Assembly: GCA_963920705.1 (NCBI GenBank)
Contig: OY987233.1
Location: 3,524,001-3,588,000 of the forward strand
Direction of reading: 5' to 3'
Length of the DNA stretch: 64,000 nt
Source of the DNA: Odiellus spinosus
Taxonomy: Eukaryota > Arthropoda > Arachnida > Opiliones > Phalangiidae
The stretch's first letter is position 1; each line of letters starts with the position of its first letter. Below are positions 1 to 12,364 of the stretch, piece after piece. The notes below the pieces were generated by a model that worked only from the letters and a program-made list of their open reading frames with translations, was not told the DNA's origin and did no database searches. The translations under genes were made by a program, and so were the position numbers.

Positions 1-23
1 TAATTTAATAATTATGAGTACTC

Positions 24-556
24 CAGGGCTCCCAGACCACCTATATTACCTATAATTACCTATAATTCTGAAGTGATCCTATGAAAACCTATAATTTCAC
101 TTTTTAACCTATAATACCTATTTTTTGGGTAATTTGTTCAATTTTGCTGATAAAATTTGAAATGAATGATCCATATAACTAAAAAAATTATACTTTTGCT
201 TGAAAAAGTGCAAATGTTCGCAAAAACCAAAGCTGTGGCAGAAAGGTTTCCTCTCCTAGGTCACTGGAAATTATTACTCTATTTTATTAGAGGTTAGGTA
301 GACTTTCGGGAGGGGGCGTGACTAGCTAGTAGTGCCAAAGATAGGCAGAGGGACAGGTCTAGAGCAGACTGCGAAATAAGACAAGTCCAAAGGCTATAGA
401 CCCTATATTGCATTACATGTCAGGCAAACCCATATTTTTTGATACTAAAAAACTATAAAAAGTCCTAAATTGATATTTTTGGACCTTCAAATAACTTATA
501 TTTTGGCTTTTAAAAACTGTAATACTATTTTTTTGGGCTATGCTATGGGAGCCCTG
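24..556. mobile_element. CAGGG-ended MITE, left copy of a composite insertion
   Basis: The element begins CAGGGCTCCCA and ends TGGGAGCCCTG, so it has about 11-bp terminal inverted repeats. The interior is A/T-rich with repeated cctata/acctat words and no open reading frame. It sits where the left edge of the window still shows a unit of the 27-29 bp satellite (ends gagtactc at base 23). The terminus resembles hAT-type MITEs, which is an inference from the termini and the imperfect 8-bp flank duplication discussed for the whole 24-3059 block. Confidence 0.6.
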
Positions 557-1716
557 GAACATAGTTCTGGATAGACGGATTTATGGATAGCTTTTAACAT
601 GCGTACTGTAAATAGTGAGGAATGACGTCATATGATTAGTTTTAACCAGAAGTAGTTACATCAAAAATTAGGAATCTTCAATTATTAGGATATTTCTCAT
701 TGAAACCCATGTAAAGAAGATTCAATGCATGCCTTCACAATTTTGGACAGAACATAGTTCTGGATAGACGGATTTATGGATAACTTTTAACACGCGTACT
801 GTAAATAGTGAGGAATGACGTCATATAAGTAGTTTTAACCAGAAGTAGTTACATCAAAAATTTGGAATCTTCAATTATTAGGATATTTCTCATTGAAACC
901 CATGTAAAGAAGATTCAATGCATGCCTTCACAATTTTGGACAGAACATAGTTCTGGATAGACGGATTTATGGATAACTTTTAACACGCGTACTGTAAATA
1001 GTGAGGAATGACGTCATATGATTAGTTTTAACCAGAAGTAGTTACATCAAAAATTAGGAATCTTCAATTATTAGGATATTTCTCATTGAAACCCATGTAA
1101 CAAAGATTCGATGCATGCAATTACAATTTTGGACAAAACATAGTTCTGGATAGACTGTTATATGGATAACTTTTTACACGCCTATTGTAAATAGTGAGGA
1201 ATGACATCATATGATTAGTTTTAACCAGAAGTAGTTACATCAAAAATTAGGAATCTTCAATTATTAGGATATTTCTCATTGAAACCCATGTAACAAAGAT
1301 TCGATGCATGCAATTACAATTTTGGACAAAACATAGTTCTGGATAGACTGTTATATGGATAACTTTTTACACGCCTATTGTAAATAGTGAGGAATGACAT
1401 CATATGATTAGTTTTAACCAGAAGTAGTTACATCAAAAATTATGAATCTTCAATTATTAGGATATTTCTCATTGAAACCCATGTAAAGAAGATTCAATGC
1501 ATGCCTTCACAATTTTGAACAGAACATAGTTCTGGATAGACGGATTTATGGATAACTTTTAACACGCGTACTGTAAATAGTGAGGAATGACGTCATATAA
1601 GTAGTTTTAACCAGAAGTAGTTACATCAAAAATTATGAATCTTCAATTATTAGGATATTTCTCATTGAAACCCATTGAAGGAACATTCGATGCATGCCTT
1701 CACAATTTTGTGCAGT
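557..1716. repeat. Tandem repeat, six units of about 193 bp
   Basis: The phrase acatagttctggatagac recurs at about 560, 752, 944, 1138, 1331 and 1525, giving six head-to-tail units of about 193 bp. Units are nearly identical. The third-to-fourth boundary and the fourth and fifth units share variants such as caaagattcgatgcatgcaa, which indicates recent amplification of sub-blocks. Units carry the palindrome tgacgtca, or tgacatca in two of them. The array lies exactly between two related MITE copies. Confidence 0.85.
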
Positions 1717-3059
1717 CAGGGCTCCCAAACCACCTATAATACCTATAATTACCTATAATTCTGAAGTGATCCTATAAAAACCTATAATACCTATTTTTTG
1801 GGTAATTTGTTCAATTTCGCTGATAAAATTCGAAATGGATGATCCGAATAACTATAAAAATTATACTTTTGCTTGAAAAAGTGCAAATGTTCGCAAAAAC
1901 CAAAGCTGTGGCAGAAAGGTTTCCTCTCCTAGGTTACTGGAAATTATTACTCTATTTTATTAGCGGTTAGGTAGACTTTCGAGAGGGGGCGTGAGTAGCT
2001 AGTAGTGCCAAAGAAAGGCAGAGAGACAGGTCTAGAGCAGACTGCGAAATAAGACAAGTCCACAGGTCAAAAACCAGTTTATTTATTATTTGTACCACTT
2101 TTTTAATTAAAAATCTGAGGGTCACTGGTCCCTGGGGACTAGTTTATTAATTATAACATTTAATAAAAATTATAATCGGGACCTGTTTAATATATGCCAT
2201 TTCAACTCCAGTTATACATTATTAAGTAACACTCCTAGTAGTAGTCTACTGTAACTGGCACTTACTGCGCGGCGCTGAATCCGCTAAAAGACTCCGCGCT
2301 TAGTCGCTTACTCCCCTCCGTCCCCTACCCTGAGTCTAAACTGACTCTTTTAAAGAAGGCCCTAGAAATGTGACTTTTTTGTGATAAAATAACACTCAAT
2401 ATCAGAAGTCATTTTAAGATATGTGATATATGCTAAAGTTACCCATTTGATAACCAATAAAAAAGATCTTGATAATCATCAATTGGTCCTGAACAACTTC
2501 AATTTTAATAAATAAAAAACCTATTAACCATGGTAAATAATAATTAGAAATTTTAATTTTTAAAAAACGAAGGAGACACGTGAATAAAATTAACTCCTTC
2601 ATTGGTGCTAAATGTTGGTTTTTTACACCAATAAAGGAGTTAAAATTTCAAATTCAATTTTAATGTCATGATTTTTTAACCTATATTACACCCCCAGCCA
2701 TACACTCCCTTCTAATTACTCTCTACTGAAACTGTAGGACCATTTAAATAAAAATAAGAATAAGGTCACTGGTCCCAAGGACTAGTTTAATTATTCGAGA
2801 CATGAGGGGCCACTGGTCCCCAGGACTGCTCGAAAAATTGAGCTTATTTCGCAGTCTGGTCTAGAGGCTAAAGAACCTATGTAGTATGTTGCATTACATG
2901 TCAGCCTAACCTACTTATAAAACCCCTATTTTTTTGACACTAAAAACCTATAAAAAGTCCTATAAATGGATATTTTTGGACCTATAAATAACCTATATTT
3001 TTGTTTTTTAAAACCTATAATACCTATAATTTTTTTTTGGCTATGCTCTGGGAGCCCTG
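1717..3059. mobile_element. CAGGG-ended MITE, right copy with about 0.8 kb extra sequence
   Basis: This is the same family and orientation as the 24-556 copy (starts CAGGGCTCCCA, ends GGGAGCCCTG). Relative to that copy it contains an extra segment of about 0.8 kb (about 2065-2860) with three variants of the phrase ggtcactggtccc, and a hairpin at about 2594-2644 whose arms are ttaactcctt and aaggagttaa. No coding potential was seen in the extra segment. Confidence 0.55.
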
Positions 3060-5430
3060 GTACTCGTTTTAATTGAATAATTATGAGAGTACTCGTTTTA
3101 ATTGAATAATTATGAGAGTACTCGTTTTAATTGAATAATTATGAGAGTACTCGTTTTAATTGAATAATTATGAGAGTACTCGTTTTAATTGAATAATTAT
3201 GAGAGTACTCGTTTTGAATAATTATGAGAGTACTCGTTTTAATTGAATAATTATGAGGGTACTCGTTTTAATTGAATAATTATGAGGGTACTCGTTTTAA
3301 TTGAATAATTATGAGGGTACTCGTTTTAATCGAATAATTGAGAGTACTCGTTTTAATCGAATAATTGAGAATACTCGTTTTAATCGAATAATTGAGAGAG
3401 TACTCGTTTTAATCGAATAATTGAGAGTACTCGTTTTAATCGAATAATTGAGAGTACTCGTTTTAATCGAATAATTGAGAGTACTCGTTTTAATCGAATA
3501 ATTGAGAGTACTCGTTTTAATCGAATAATTGAGAGAGTACTCGTTTTAATCGAATAATTGAGAGAGTACTCGTTTTAATCGAATAATTGAGAGAGTACTC
3601 GTTTGAATCGAATAATTGAGAGAGTACTCGTTTGAATCGAATAATTGAGAGAGTACTCGTTTGAATCGAATAATTGAGAGAGTAATCGTTTGAATCGAAT
3701 AATTGAGAGAGTACTCGTTTTAATCGAATAATTGAGAGAGTACTCGTTTTAATCGAATAATTGAGAGAGTACTCGTTTTAATCGAATAATTGAGAGAGTA
3801 CTCGTTTTAATCGAATAATTGAGAGAGTACTCGTTTTAATCGAATAATTGAGAGAGTACTCGTTTTAATCGAATAATTGAGAGTACTCGTTTTAATCGAA
3901 TAATTGAGAGAGTACTCGTTTTAATCGAATAGTTATGAGAGTACTCGTTTTAATCGAATAGTTATGAGAGTACTCGTTTTAATCGAATAGTTATGAGAGT
4001 ACTCGTTTTAATCGAATAGTTGTGAGAGTACTCGTTTTAATCGAATAGTTGTGAGAGTACTCGTTTTAATCGAATAGTTGTGAGAGTACTCGTTTTAATC
4101 GAATAGTTGTGAGAGTACTCGTTTTAATCGAATAGTTGTGAGAGTACTCGTTTTAATCGAATAGTTATGAGAGTACTCGTTTTAATCGAATAGTTATGAG
4201 AGTACTCGTTTTAATCGAATAGTTATGAGAGTACTCGTTTTAATCGAATAGTTATGAGAGTACTCGTTTTAATCGAATAGTTATGTGAGTACTCGTTTTA
4301 ATCGAATAGTTATGAGAGTACTCGTTTTAATCGAATAGTTATGAGAGTACTCGTTTTAATCGAATAGTTATGAGAGTACTCGTTTTAATCGAATAATTGA
4401 GAGAGTACTCGTTTTAATCGAGTAATTGAGAGAGTACTCGTTTTAATCGAGTAATTGAGAGAGTACTCGTTTTAATCGAGTAATTGAGAGAGTACTCGTT
4501 TTAATCGAGTAATTGAGAGAGTACTCGTTTTAATCGAGTAATTGAGAGAGTACTCGTTTTAATCGAGTAATTGAGAGAGTACTCGTTTTAATCGAGTAAT
4601 TGAGAGAGTACTCGTTTTAATCGAGTAATTGAGAGAGTACTCGTTTTAATCGAGTAATTGAGAGAGTACTCGTTTTAATCGAGTAATTGAGAGAGTACTC
4701 GTTTTAATCGAGTAATTGAGAGAGTACTCGTTTTAATCGAGTAATTGAGAGAGTACTCGTTTTAATCGAGTAATTGAGAGAGTACTCGTTTTAATCGAGT
4801 AATTGAGAGAGTACTCGTTTTAATCGAGTAATTGAGAGAGTACTCGTTTTAATCGAGTAATTGAGAGAGTACTCGTTTTAATCGAGTAATTGAGAGAGTA
4901 CTCGTTTTAATCGAGTAATTGAGAGAGTACTCGTTTTAATCGAGTAATTGAGAGAGTACTCGTTTTAATCGAGTAATTGAGAGAGTACTCGTTTTAATCG
5001 AGTAATTGAGAGAGTACTCGTTTTAATCGAGTAATTGAGAGAGTACTCGTTTTAATCGAGTAATTGAGAGAGTACTCGTTTTAATCGAGTAATTGAGAGA
5101 GTACTCGTTTTAATCGAATAATTGAGAATACTCGTTTTATTCGAATAATTGAGAATACTCGTTTTATTCGAATAATTGAGAGTACTCGTTTTATTCGAAT
5201 AATTGAGAGTACTCGTTTTATTCGAATAATTGAGAGTACTCGTTTTATTCGAATAATTGAGAGTACTCGTTTTATTCGAATAATTGAGAGTACTCGTTTT
5301 AATCGAATAATTATGAGAGAGTACGTTTTAATCGAATAATTATGAGAGAGTACGTTTTAATCGAATAATTATGAGAGTACGTTTTAATCGAATAATTATG
5401 AGAGTACGTTTTAATCGAATGACTAAGAAT
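3060..5430. repeat. Minisatellite, 27-29 bp unit, about 80 copies
   Basis: The unit is approximately gagagtactcgttttaatc followed by gaataatt. It runs uninterrupted for about 2.4 kb inside the STAM intron. Each unit contains the perfect 8-bp palindrome gagtactc. Variants are grouped in blocks: aattgaataattatgag (3060-3320), atcgaataattgag (3330-3930), atcgaatagttatgag or gttgtgag (3930-4390), atcgagtaattgag (4400-5110), ttattcgaataattgag (5120-5290) and gtacgttttaatcg (5290-5420). Degenerate relatives occur at 6150-6250. Confidence 0.95.
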
Positions 5431-5535
5431 GAATGAATACTAGATTTTGTCAATTAATGATAAGCGAGTACTCACTTTTGTTTATTAATAGATCAAAGTT
5501 TTTGATATAATTGTGAAATCATAATCCATTTTTAG

Positions 5536-7635
5536 AAAACTGCATGGCTCAAAGCCCATTAATAGACCAAGAACTGGAAAAAATCGATAGAAGCCACGCG
5601 ACGTTAACAAACCTAAATCAGCGTCTTGTAGATGCATTGCATATGTATCACGCTCTAATGAAAGAAACCTTTCGAATGCCTCAAGGAAGTCCCCTTCCTC
5701 AACCTCAAGGGCAATATGGACCACCTTACGTGCCCGGACAAGGTCCCCCGCAACAGCAGCAACGTGTGATGTACAACGGACCCCCACCGTCTCAGAACGC
5801 GTACGGAGCTCCCCCTCCGATTAGCCAATACCCTATGCCTCCTGATCAACATCACTTCGGAGGCCCACCTCCTCAACAGATGCCAGGGGTTTTCGGAACT
5901 CCTAAAAGGGACGTTGGACCGCCGCAAGATTACGTTGGTCCGGGATCTCCGGCTTCGCATCCACCAAATCCCGTAACACCGCAGCAACAACTAAGAGATC
6001 AAAATTTTTCACCTCCTAATGTTCAAAATCAACACACTCCGCAAAGTAAGTTCTATTTTTGATTCCATATGAAATTTAAAGTTGAGAGAGTTCAATTTAA
6101 AATCGAATCTGGGTTGAGAGATAACTCAATTTGAAATCAAATTGCCTAAATCGATTAGGGTACTGAGCGAGTACTCACCTAAATCGATTAGGGTACTGAG
6201 CGAGTACTCGCTTTAAATCGATTGGGGACTGAGCGAGTACTCGCTTTGATTGATTTAGGACTGATATAGTACTTGAATTTGTAATTGGTTGGAATAGAGA
6301 CGAGACTTGAGTTACTTTGAACATAAAAAAATTAGTATAAGAGAGTTTGGGGGTGTTAATATGTTGTTTGCATATTTTTCAGATATGACTGTGGGAGGTA
6401 GTCTACCTCCGACTTCCATAACGTCACCAATTGGAAGCCATAACCCAAACCAAGCCCTTTTCAACAGGTATGTAACATTTTTATATTTATTTGATGAAGA
6501 ATATTTGTTTTGAAAGCTCTTGTCAGAGCTTATCAATCTTTTTTATTACAAAAGTGCTTCTCTTTCTCCTTACGTAACAAAGCATGCCACATTTAGACAA
6601 GATTCCCACTAACTTACGTCAGCCTATCATTTTTTAGGTGATTGGGTCTTACGGTCAAACTACCCAGCTTGGGCCATTCAAATTAGCAGCTTATTCAGTG
6701 TCTTTGATACTATATTCATAAATTATATTATCTCCCACTCGTATTTAAAGTGTGTTTATTGATTTAGAGACAGAATGAAAGGTAGTGAGGGAGAAAACAT
6801 AATGATAAAGATTTTGCCAAGGCTTAGGTGTTCTCTTTCAAAGCCTGGGCCAAAATACTAAAAACTGACCGCATTTTAGCATTAATGGGCTCTCGAAGCA
6901 GTTTGCAAGCCTTCCACTGTACTAAACTGTATTAAATCAAAGGTTTTGATTTAATTAAAACCAAAGTTTTGTAGGTATGTTTCAACTATCTAAATCGATC
7001 AAAAGTAACTTGTTTCCAAAGTCTAGTTCATCATAATTGTATATTTATAAATAAGATCTTATTTAGGTTTGGGGGAGTTTTTACAAAAAACCTCGAGGGC
7101 TTATAAAATAAAAAGAAAAGGAATTTAAAACTTAAGTATCTAGCTTGCTAGATTATAAAAAAGAAAAACAATAATGTTAAGCAAAACTGAACTAAACGAG
7201 AGCACTGATTTAGTTTTATATCCTAAGCCTTGGCCAAAATAGCAGTAAGCAATTTTCTCCCTCGCCATCTTTCATTCTCTATTAACTCTTGAACGATTAT
7301 AACAAATTATTCTTAATTTATAAATGTTTTTACGAATTATCGTCCGTCTCGTGTCAGTCTATAATTTAAATCAAAACAACCCAAGTTTTGTTTCAGTTAT
7401 ATTTAAAATGGAAGTTTTCATTTTATTTTTAAATTTTAGTCTCGGTCAGCACGTAGGGGGAGTTTTTGGTGGTAACATTCCCGGTCCCGGGCTTCACGGA
7501 GTCCACTTAGGGCCAATGTTTAACAACAATAATCCCGCTCATCACGCGAATACGGGACACGCTGGTGCCACGAATGTCTCGTCCAATTTTCCACCCGTCA
7601 TGCACCAATCTATTAAACAACAACCTTTGTTATGA
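5536..7635 (+). CDS. STAM: STAM (signal transducing adaptor molecule), C-terminal three exons
   Basis: STAM partners Hrs in the ESCRT-0 complex that sorts ubiquitinated cargo on early endosomes. Exons read 5536-6045, 6383-6467 and 7440-7635, joined in phase through tttag, ttcag and ttttag acceptors and gtaag/gtatg donors; the stop is TGA at 7633-7635. The first visible exon carries the coiled-coil GAT-type segment (SPLIDQELEKIDRSHATLTN), matching the vertebrate GPLIDEKLEDIDRKH region. A long proline/glutamine-rich tail follows. The protein ends QQPLL, as vertebrate STAM2 does. The VHS, UIM and SH3 exons must lie upstream of base 1, since nothing like them is visible in the 5.5 kb before 5536. 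The Met at 5544 is internal, not a start. The intron before this exon hosts the satellite and composite MITE. Family assignment is confident; exon ends are read from splice consensus. Confidence 0.85.
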
Positions 7636-8610
7636 AAAACAACGCTAATGGTGATTTAAAAAAAAAAATGACGACTATCGTACGTATGAAAACTAAATTT
7701 AGTAAATTGTTCCTTAAATTGGGATAAATATGAAAAAATTTATAGATTATAAGAAAACGAAATGGCGCGTTTAACAGCGATATAACTGTTAACGTGGCCC
7801 TAAAATTCCCCACAGAAAAAAATTAGTTACAGTGAAGTTTAAATAAAATTTTGGGTTAGGCTTAACGAATTTTTGATAAGACATAAGAACATATTCTGTC
7901 CGTGTAGCTACACAAACAAAATGGCGCGTTTAACAGCGATATTGATTAACGTGGCCCTAAAATTCCTCCAGAATAAATATGTGTTAGGATAAAGTTAAAT
8001 GAAAGTTATAGTTAAATCTTCAGTTAGGCTTAACGAATTTTGATAAGGCTTAAGTATAATGAATAAGTTTGAGAATATTGGATCACTTACGTGATGAAGT
8101 TTATTCTCGGTTTTCTTAACTCAATCATCTAATTTTAATTAATGAAAGGTCAAAGCTCTGCTGATTTAGCGAGTCTCTAAGTTTTTTAGGTTCCGTTCTA
8201 TTTAGAATTAAATTTTAAGAATTTTAGGACCACGCAATCTTAAGCCTATTTGTATACAATAAAAATTCTTTTTTTACCAATTTTAGGGAACAAAATAATT
8301 TCTAGAGTTAGATTTCGCGCATTGATTTTTTGTTCTAGTGTTAGTGTAAATTTAATGTACTGTAATAATCTAATGTATATACGATCTTTTGCTACAGTTA
8401 AATTGTTCGTTATATATAATGGAATTATCTTTAAAAATATTTTATGCAAAATTTGAAGTTTTAGATTAAAAACAAAATGGCTACTTTAAATACAAATGCA
8501 AATAATTATTCTACTTTTAAAGGAAAAAATAAAAATTCTTACATAGTTTGAAGGGAAAGACTTAAAATATTTGGGAATTAGTTAAGCCTTTGTCAAAAAA
8601 TCGTAACACT
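7636..8610. other. STAM 3' UTR and intergenic DNA with a duplicated 50-bp segment
   Basis: The stretch after the STAM stop contains no gene. Two copies of a segment starting aaatggcgcgtttaacagcg and ending cgtggccctaaaattcc lie at about 7760-7809 and 7919-7968, 159 bp apart. The copies differ by a few bases and a short gap. Possible polyadenylation words (aataaa) occur near 7843 and 7973. The rest is A/T-rich with no coding signal. Confidence 0.5.
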
Positions 8611-8619
8611 CGATGCAGA

Positions 8620-8692
8620 GGTGGGCAAATTCGCGAACTTTCTCGCGAGTGACCAGGCTTGGCTGTACAAAGTCACTCGCGAATTGCCCAGC
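8620..8692. repeat. Short hairpin (about 70 bp)
   Basis: The arms gggcaaattcgcgaactttc and cactcgcgaattgccc form an imperfect hairpin with an inner loop. The flanks cagaggt and agcactg may extend it. It looks like a tiny foldback MITE; no second copy was noticed in the window. Confidence 0.45.
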
Positions 8693-8737
8693 ACTGACTC
8701 GATGGCGTTATTCGGTATTCGCAACATTTAGTGTGTT

Positions 8738-9035
8738 TGTAACCAAGGAGGATCAGAGAAGGAGAGGAAATGTGGGGACGGCGCGGTTCCTACTGCGTCG
8801 GCCTAAACTCCCACTCTGGGAGAACGGGGGTAGAGACGTTTCGTGGTAAAATGTTGTCGCGTGGGTAAAACGAATCCTTTATGAGACGCGCTAGCTAGCG
8901 ACCACGTGACAACAGTTTACCTCGAGAATTTCCTATCCCCCCTTTCCACCCGAGTGGGAGGTTGGCTCTTCTCTCTCTAACTCAACGCAGCCCCACATTT
9001 CCTCTCCTTCTCTGATCCTCCTTGTTGTAACCGAG
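8738..9035. mobile_element. Foldback element with about 40-bp inverted ends
   Basis: The left arm gtaaccaaggaggatcagag continues to aaatgtgggg. It is matched in reverse complement at 8991-9032 (ccccacatttcctctccttc to ccttgttgtaac). A second inverted pair, actcccactctggga and acccgagtgggaggt, lies inside. The whole could fold into one stem. No reading frame is convincing. Confidence 0.6.
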
Positions 9036-9424
9036 TAGCTAGCACTAATGGTGAAATGTTATATTATTGTCCACAATTGAAAAAGGGTCGGATATTCTTC
9101 GAAAGCCTGTACAATAGAAGTCTTTCATCGACTTCTCTTTCTCTCCGACTTGTTGCAAACTGACATAAGCAATGTTAACACGCCATATAACGCTGAAAAG
9201 CATTGTTTTTAAAGTCTTGTTCAAATAAGGTGAACTACGGACTGTGATATTACATTTCGTCTATAGAAACAACTTTATTTACAGATACTATTGCGCAACC
9301 TCTCTTGATCTTTTCCTTCAACATTAACTTATAATTCATTTTTAGACTTTTCTACAGTGATGAAAGTGGCTACCAATATCGATTGATTTGGCGTTTAAAT
9401 AAAACTATATTTCAAAATAGAGAT

Positions 9425-9525
9425 GACGGTCATGTTGTCAGTTTTTGGCGTCATGAGGTCAGTTTTTGGCGGTCATGACGTCAATTTTCGTCACTCATGA
9501 CGTCAGTAGGCGCCAAAAATATCAG
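9425..9525. repeat. Cluster of tgacgtca palindromes
   Basis: This 100-bp stretch repeats variants of gtcatgacgtca and gtcagtttttggcg in both orientations, with two exact tgacgtca octamers (about 9477 and 9508) and ggcgccaaaaa at the end. The octamer equals the CREB/ATF consensus, but the inverted arrangement suggests a decayed foldback element as readily as an enhancer. Confidence 0.4.
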
Positions 9526-9922
9526 TCTTTATTGTTAACGGTATCGGTAAAATAACTAACTTCAAAGTTTGTTCTATTTAGTTTTAAAAAATTAAGTTTA
9601 ATAGTTTTAACCGATGATTATTACGAAATAAAAATTGTAATAAAAAAATTAGCGATAAATAAAAATTAATTTTGTCGCGCGTGAAGTGATGTAAATGTCC
9701 AGTATATAAATATTTATATGGTAGCAATTATCTGATAATTTTTAGCTACGCAACAAACAAAAAAAGTATAACCCAAAATAAATTCAATATAAATATGGGA
9801 AGGAAAATTATGTAGGTATAAATAATCGCTAAATTCCAATTTTTTAAGTTTGTGTGTGACATTCAAAAAGTCATGTAAATAAACTTGTATACTAGTATTG
9901 ATTGTTATCATTTATCAGACAT

Positions 9923-10560
9923 TAAACCAAAAGTCTATCATCCATGAAAGTAAACAACACCCTTTAGCTTAATACTATCAGAAGCCGATGAAACCTTCCT
10001 CTACTACTCTAATGTTCCATATAGCGCTTTTCTCTGTATGGGTAAAATTCACAATTTTACGAGATCGGAGGGGTCCTACTTCATACCCCCTGTCTATAGA
10101 AAATTGGAAATTCTCCCTGTTCACAAACGACGACGTTTTTTTGACAAACTCCAGGGCTGCTAGAGATATTCGCTGGACGAACTCCCGCTCCAAAAATATT
10201 TACCGTTTGGAGGCGTACGAATCGCGCTTTTTGAAACTAACCCATACAGAGAGGTATAGACAAGACCCGGGAGTAATAGATTTCAAAGGAGGGTTTCATC
10301 GGCTTCTGATACTATCAACAAAGGTGCGGGCAAATGTACCGGCAGATTCTGATTCGAGACCCTCTAGTGGCAGTCGGTGTGTAAATTGTGAATGGAAGAC
10401 GCAACACTCTCTGGAGGAATTCCAGAGTTTGGAGGGAAGACAATATAGAAAAGCGCAGTCTGCCTAAATTCTGTCCCTCATCCCTGGCTCTAAATATTGA
10501 AGAAGAGTCCAAATCATTCGAGCGGGACAGGGGTTATGACGTTTTGGGCTAGTTTTAAGT
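9923..10560. mobile_element. MITE of the AAAAGTCTATCA family, interrupted and 3'-truncated
   Basis: It starts aaccaaaagtctatcatcc and continues aagtaaacaacacc, agcttaatactatca, then (after an insertion) caaaggtgcgggc, cagattctgattcgagac and so on to ttatgacgttttgggcta. The same sequence in the same order occurs at 55993-56405 and 59902-60690, with pieces at 19580-19650 and 44375-44570. The copy is split by the 9979-10308 insertion. Confidence 0.6.
9979..10308. mobile_element. Inverted-repeat element nested in the MITE
   Basis: It begins CAGAAGCCGATGAAACC and ends GGTTTCATCGGCTTCTG, 17-bp perfect inverted termini. The flanking direct repeat is atactat, extendable to atactatca depending on where the boundary is placed (7-9 bp). 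Comparison with the uninterrupted copy at 56056-56067 confirms the insertion. A 9-bp duplication would fit Mutator-like elements and 8 bp would fit hAT; the boundary is ambiguous. Confidence 0.6.
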
Positions 10561-10688
10561 ATTAAAATCTGGGCTATTTACTTATATGCAATAATGTTAT
10601 AGACTTTTGCTTAAACTGATATAGAACTCTGGACAAGTTTTGGACAATTTTTTTTATTATATAAATGTTAAAATAATGAAATGATCTT

Positions 10689-11945
<1,257 letters not shown>

Positions 11946-12364
11946 ACTTTTCTTTCAAACTAATCTCTTTTCACACCAAAAACCGCAATTAATTTTATTT
12001 TAATAAATTTAACTAAATTAAATAATTATTAGTACCAAAATCAATCCAATATTTAATATATTTTCCGTAGCAAAAGTTATTGGAATTCCAATTTATATCG
12101 ACAACTATTGCCTTGTCTAATACCACATACTTGCAAACTCACTCATTAGTGACTGGCAAGCAACCGTGAGTCCAAGGCCTAAAATCATCAAATTTGTCAA
12201 ATCATGACCAGTGCCAGTTTCGTTCAAATCAACTAACCGAAACAACCAATAGAGCTAAAATAATTTAAATTGAAATTTCTGTAGATAAAAAGTCATAAAA
12301 AATATAACTGAAGTTAATACATAAAATATTTTAAATATTAGCGACTATTTATTTTTTTATACAT
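11946..12364. promoter_or_regulatory. PSMD14 5' region
   Basis: This 420-bp interval separates the PSMD14 start codon from the truncated 5' edge of a LINE. It should contain the PSMD14 promoter and 5' UTR. No TATA box at a convincing position and no coding signal was seen. An inverted pair (ccttgtctaa and gtccaaggcct) at 12112-12180 could form a loose hairpin. Confidence 0.3.

Noticed and set aside
3060-5430. Regular short repeats that could suggest a CRISPR-like array
   Set aside because: The units are contiguous with no unique spacers and lie in a spliced eukaryotic gene; it is a minisatellite.
5485-5990. Minus-strand frames opposite the STAM exon
   Set aside because: They are shadows of the proline/glutamine-rich STAM tail.
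10315-10512. Frames of 60-160 codons on both strands at 10.0-10.5 kb
   Set aside because: They fall in nested MITE sequence and are not conserved between copies.
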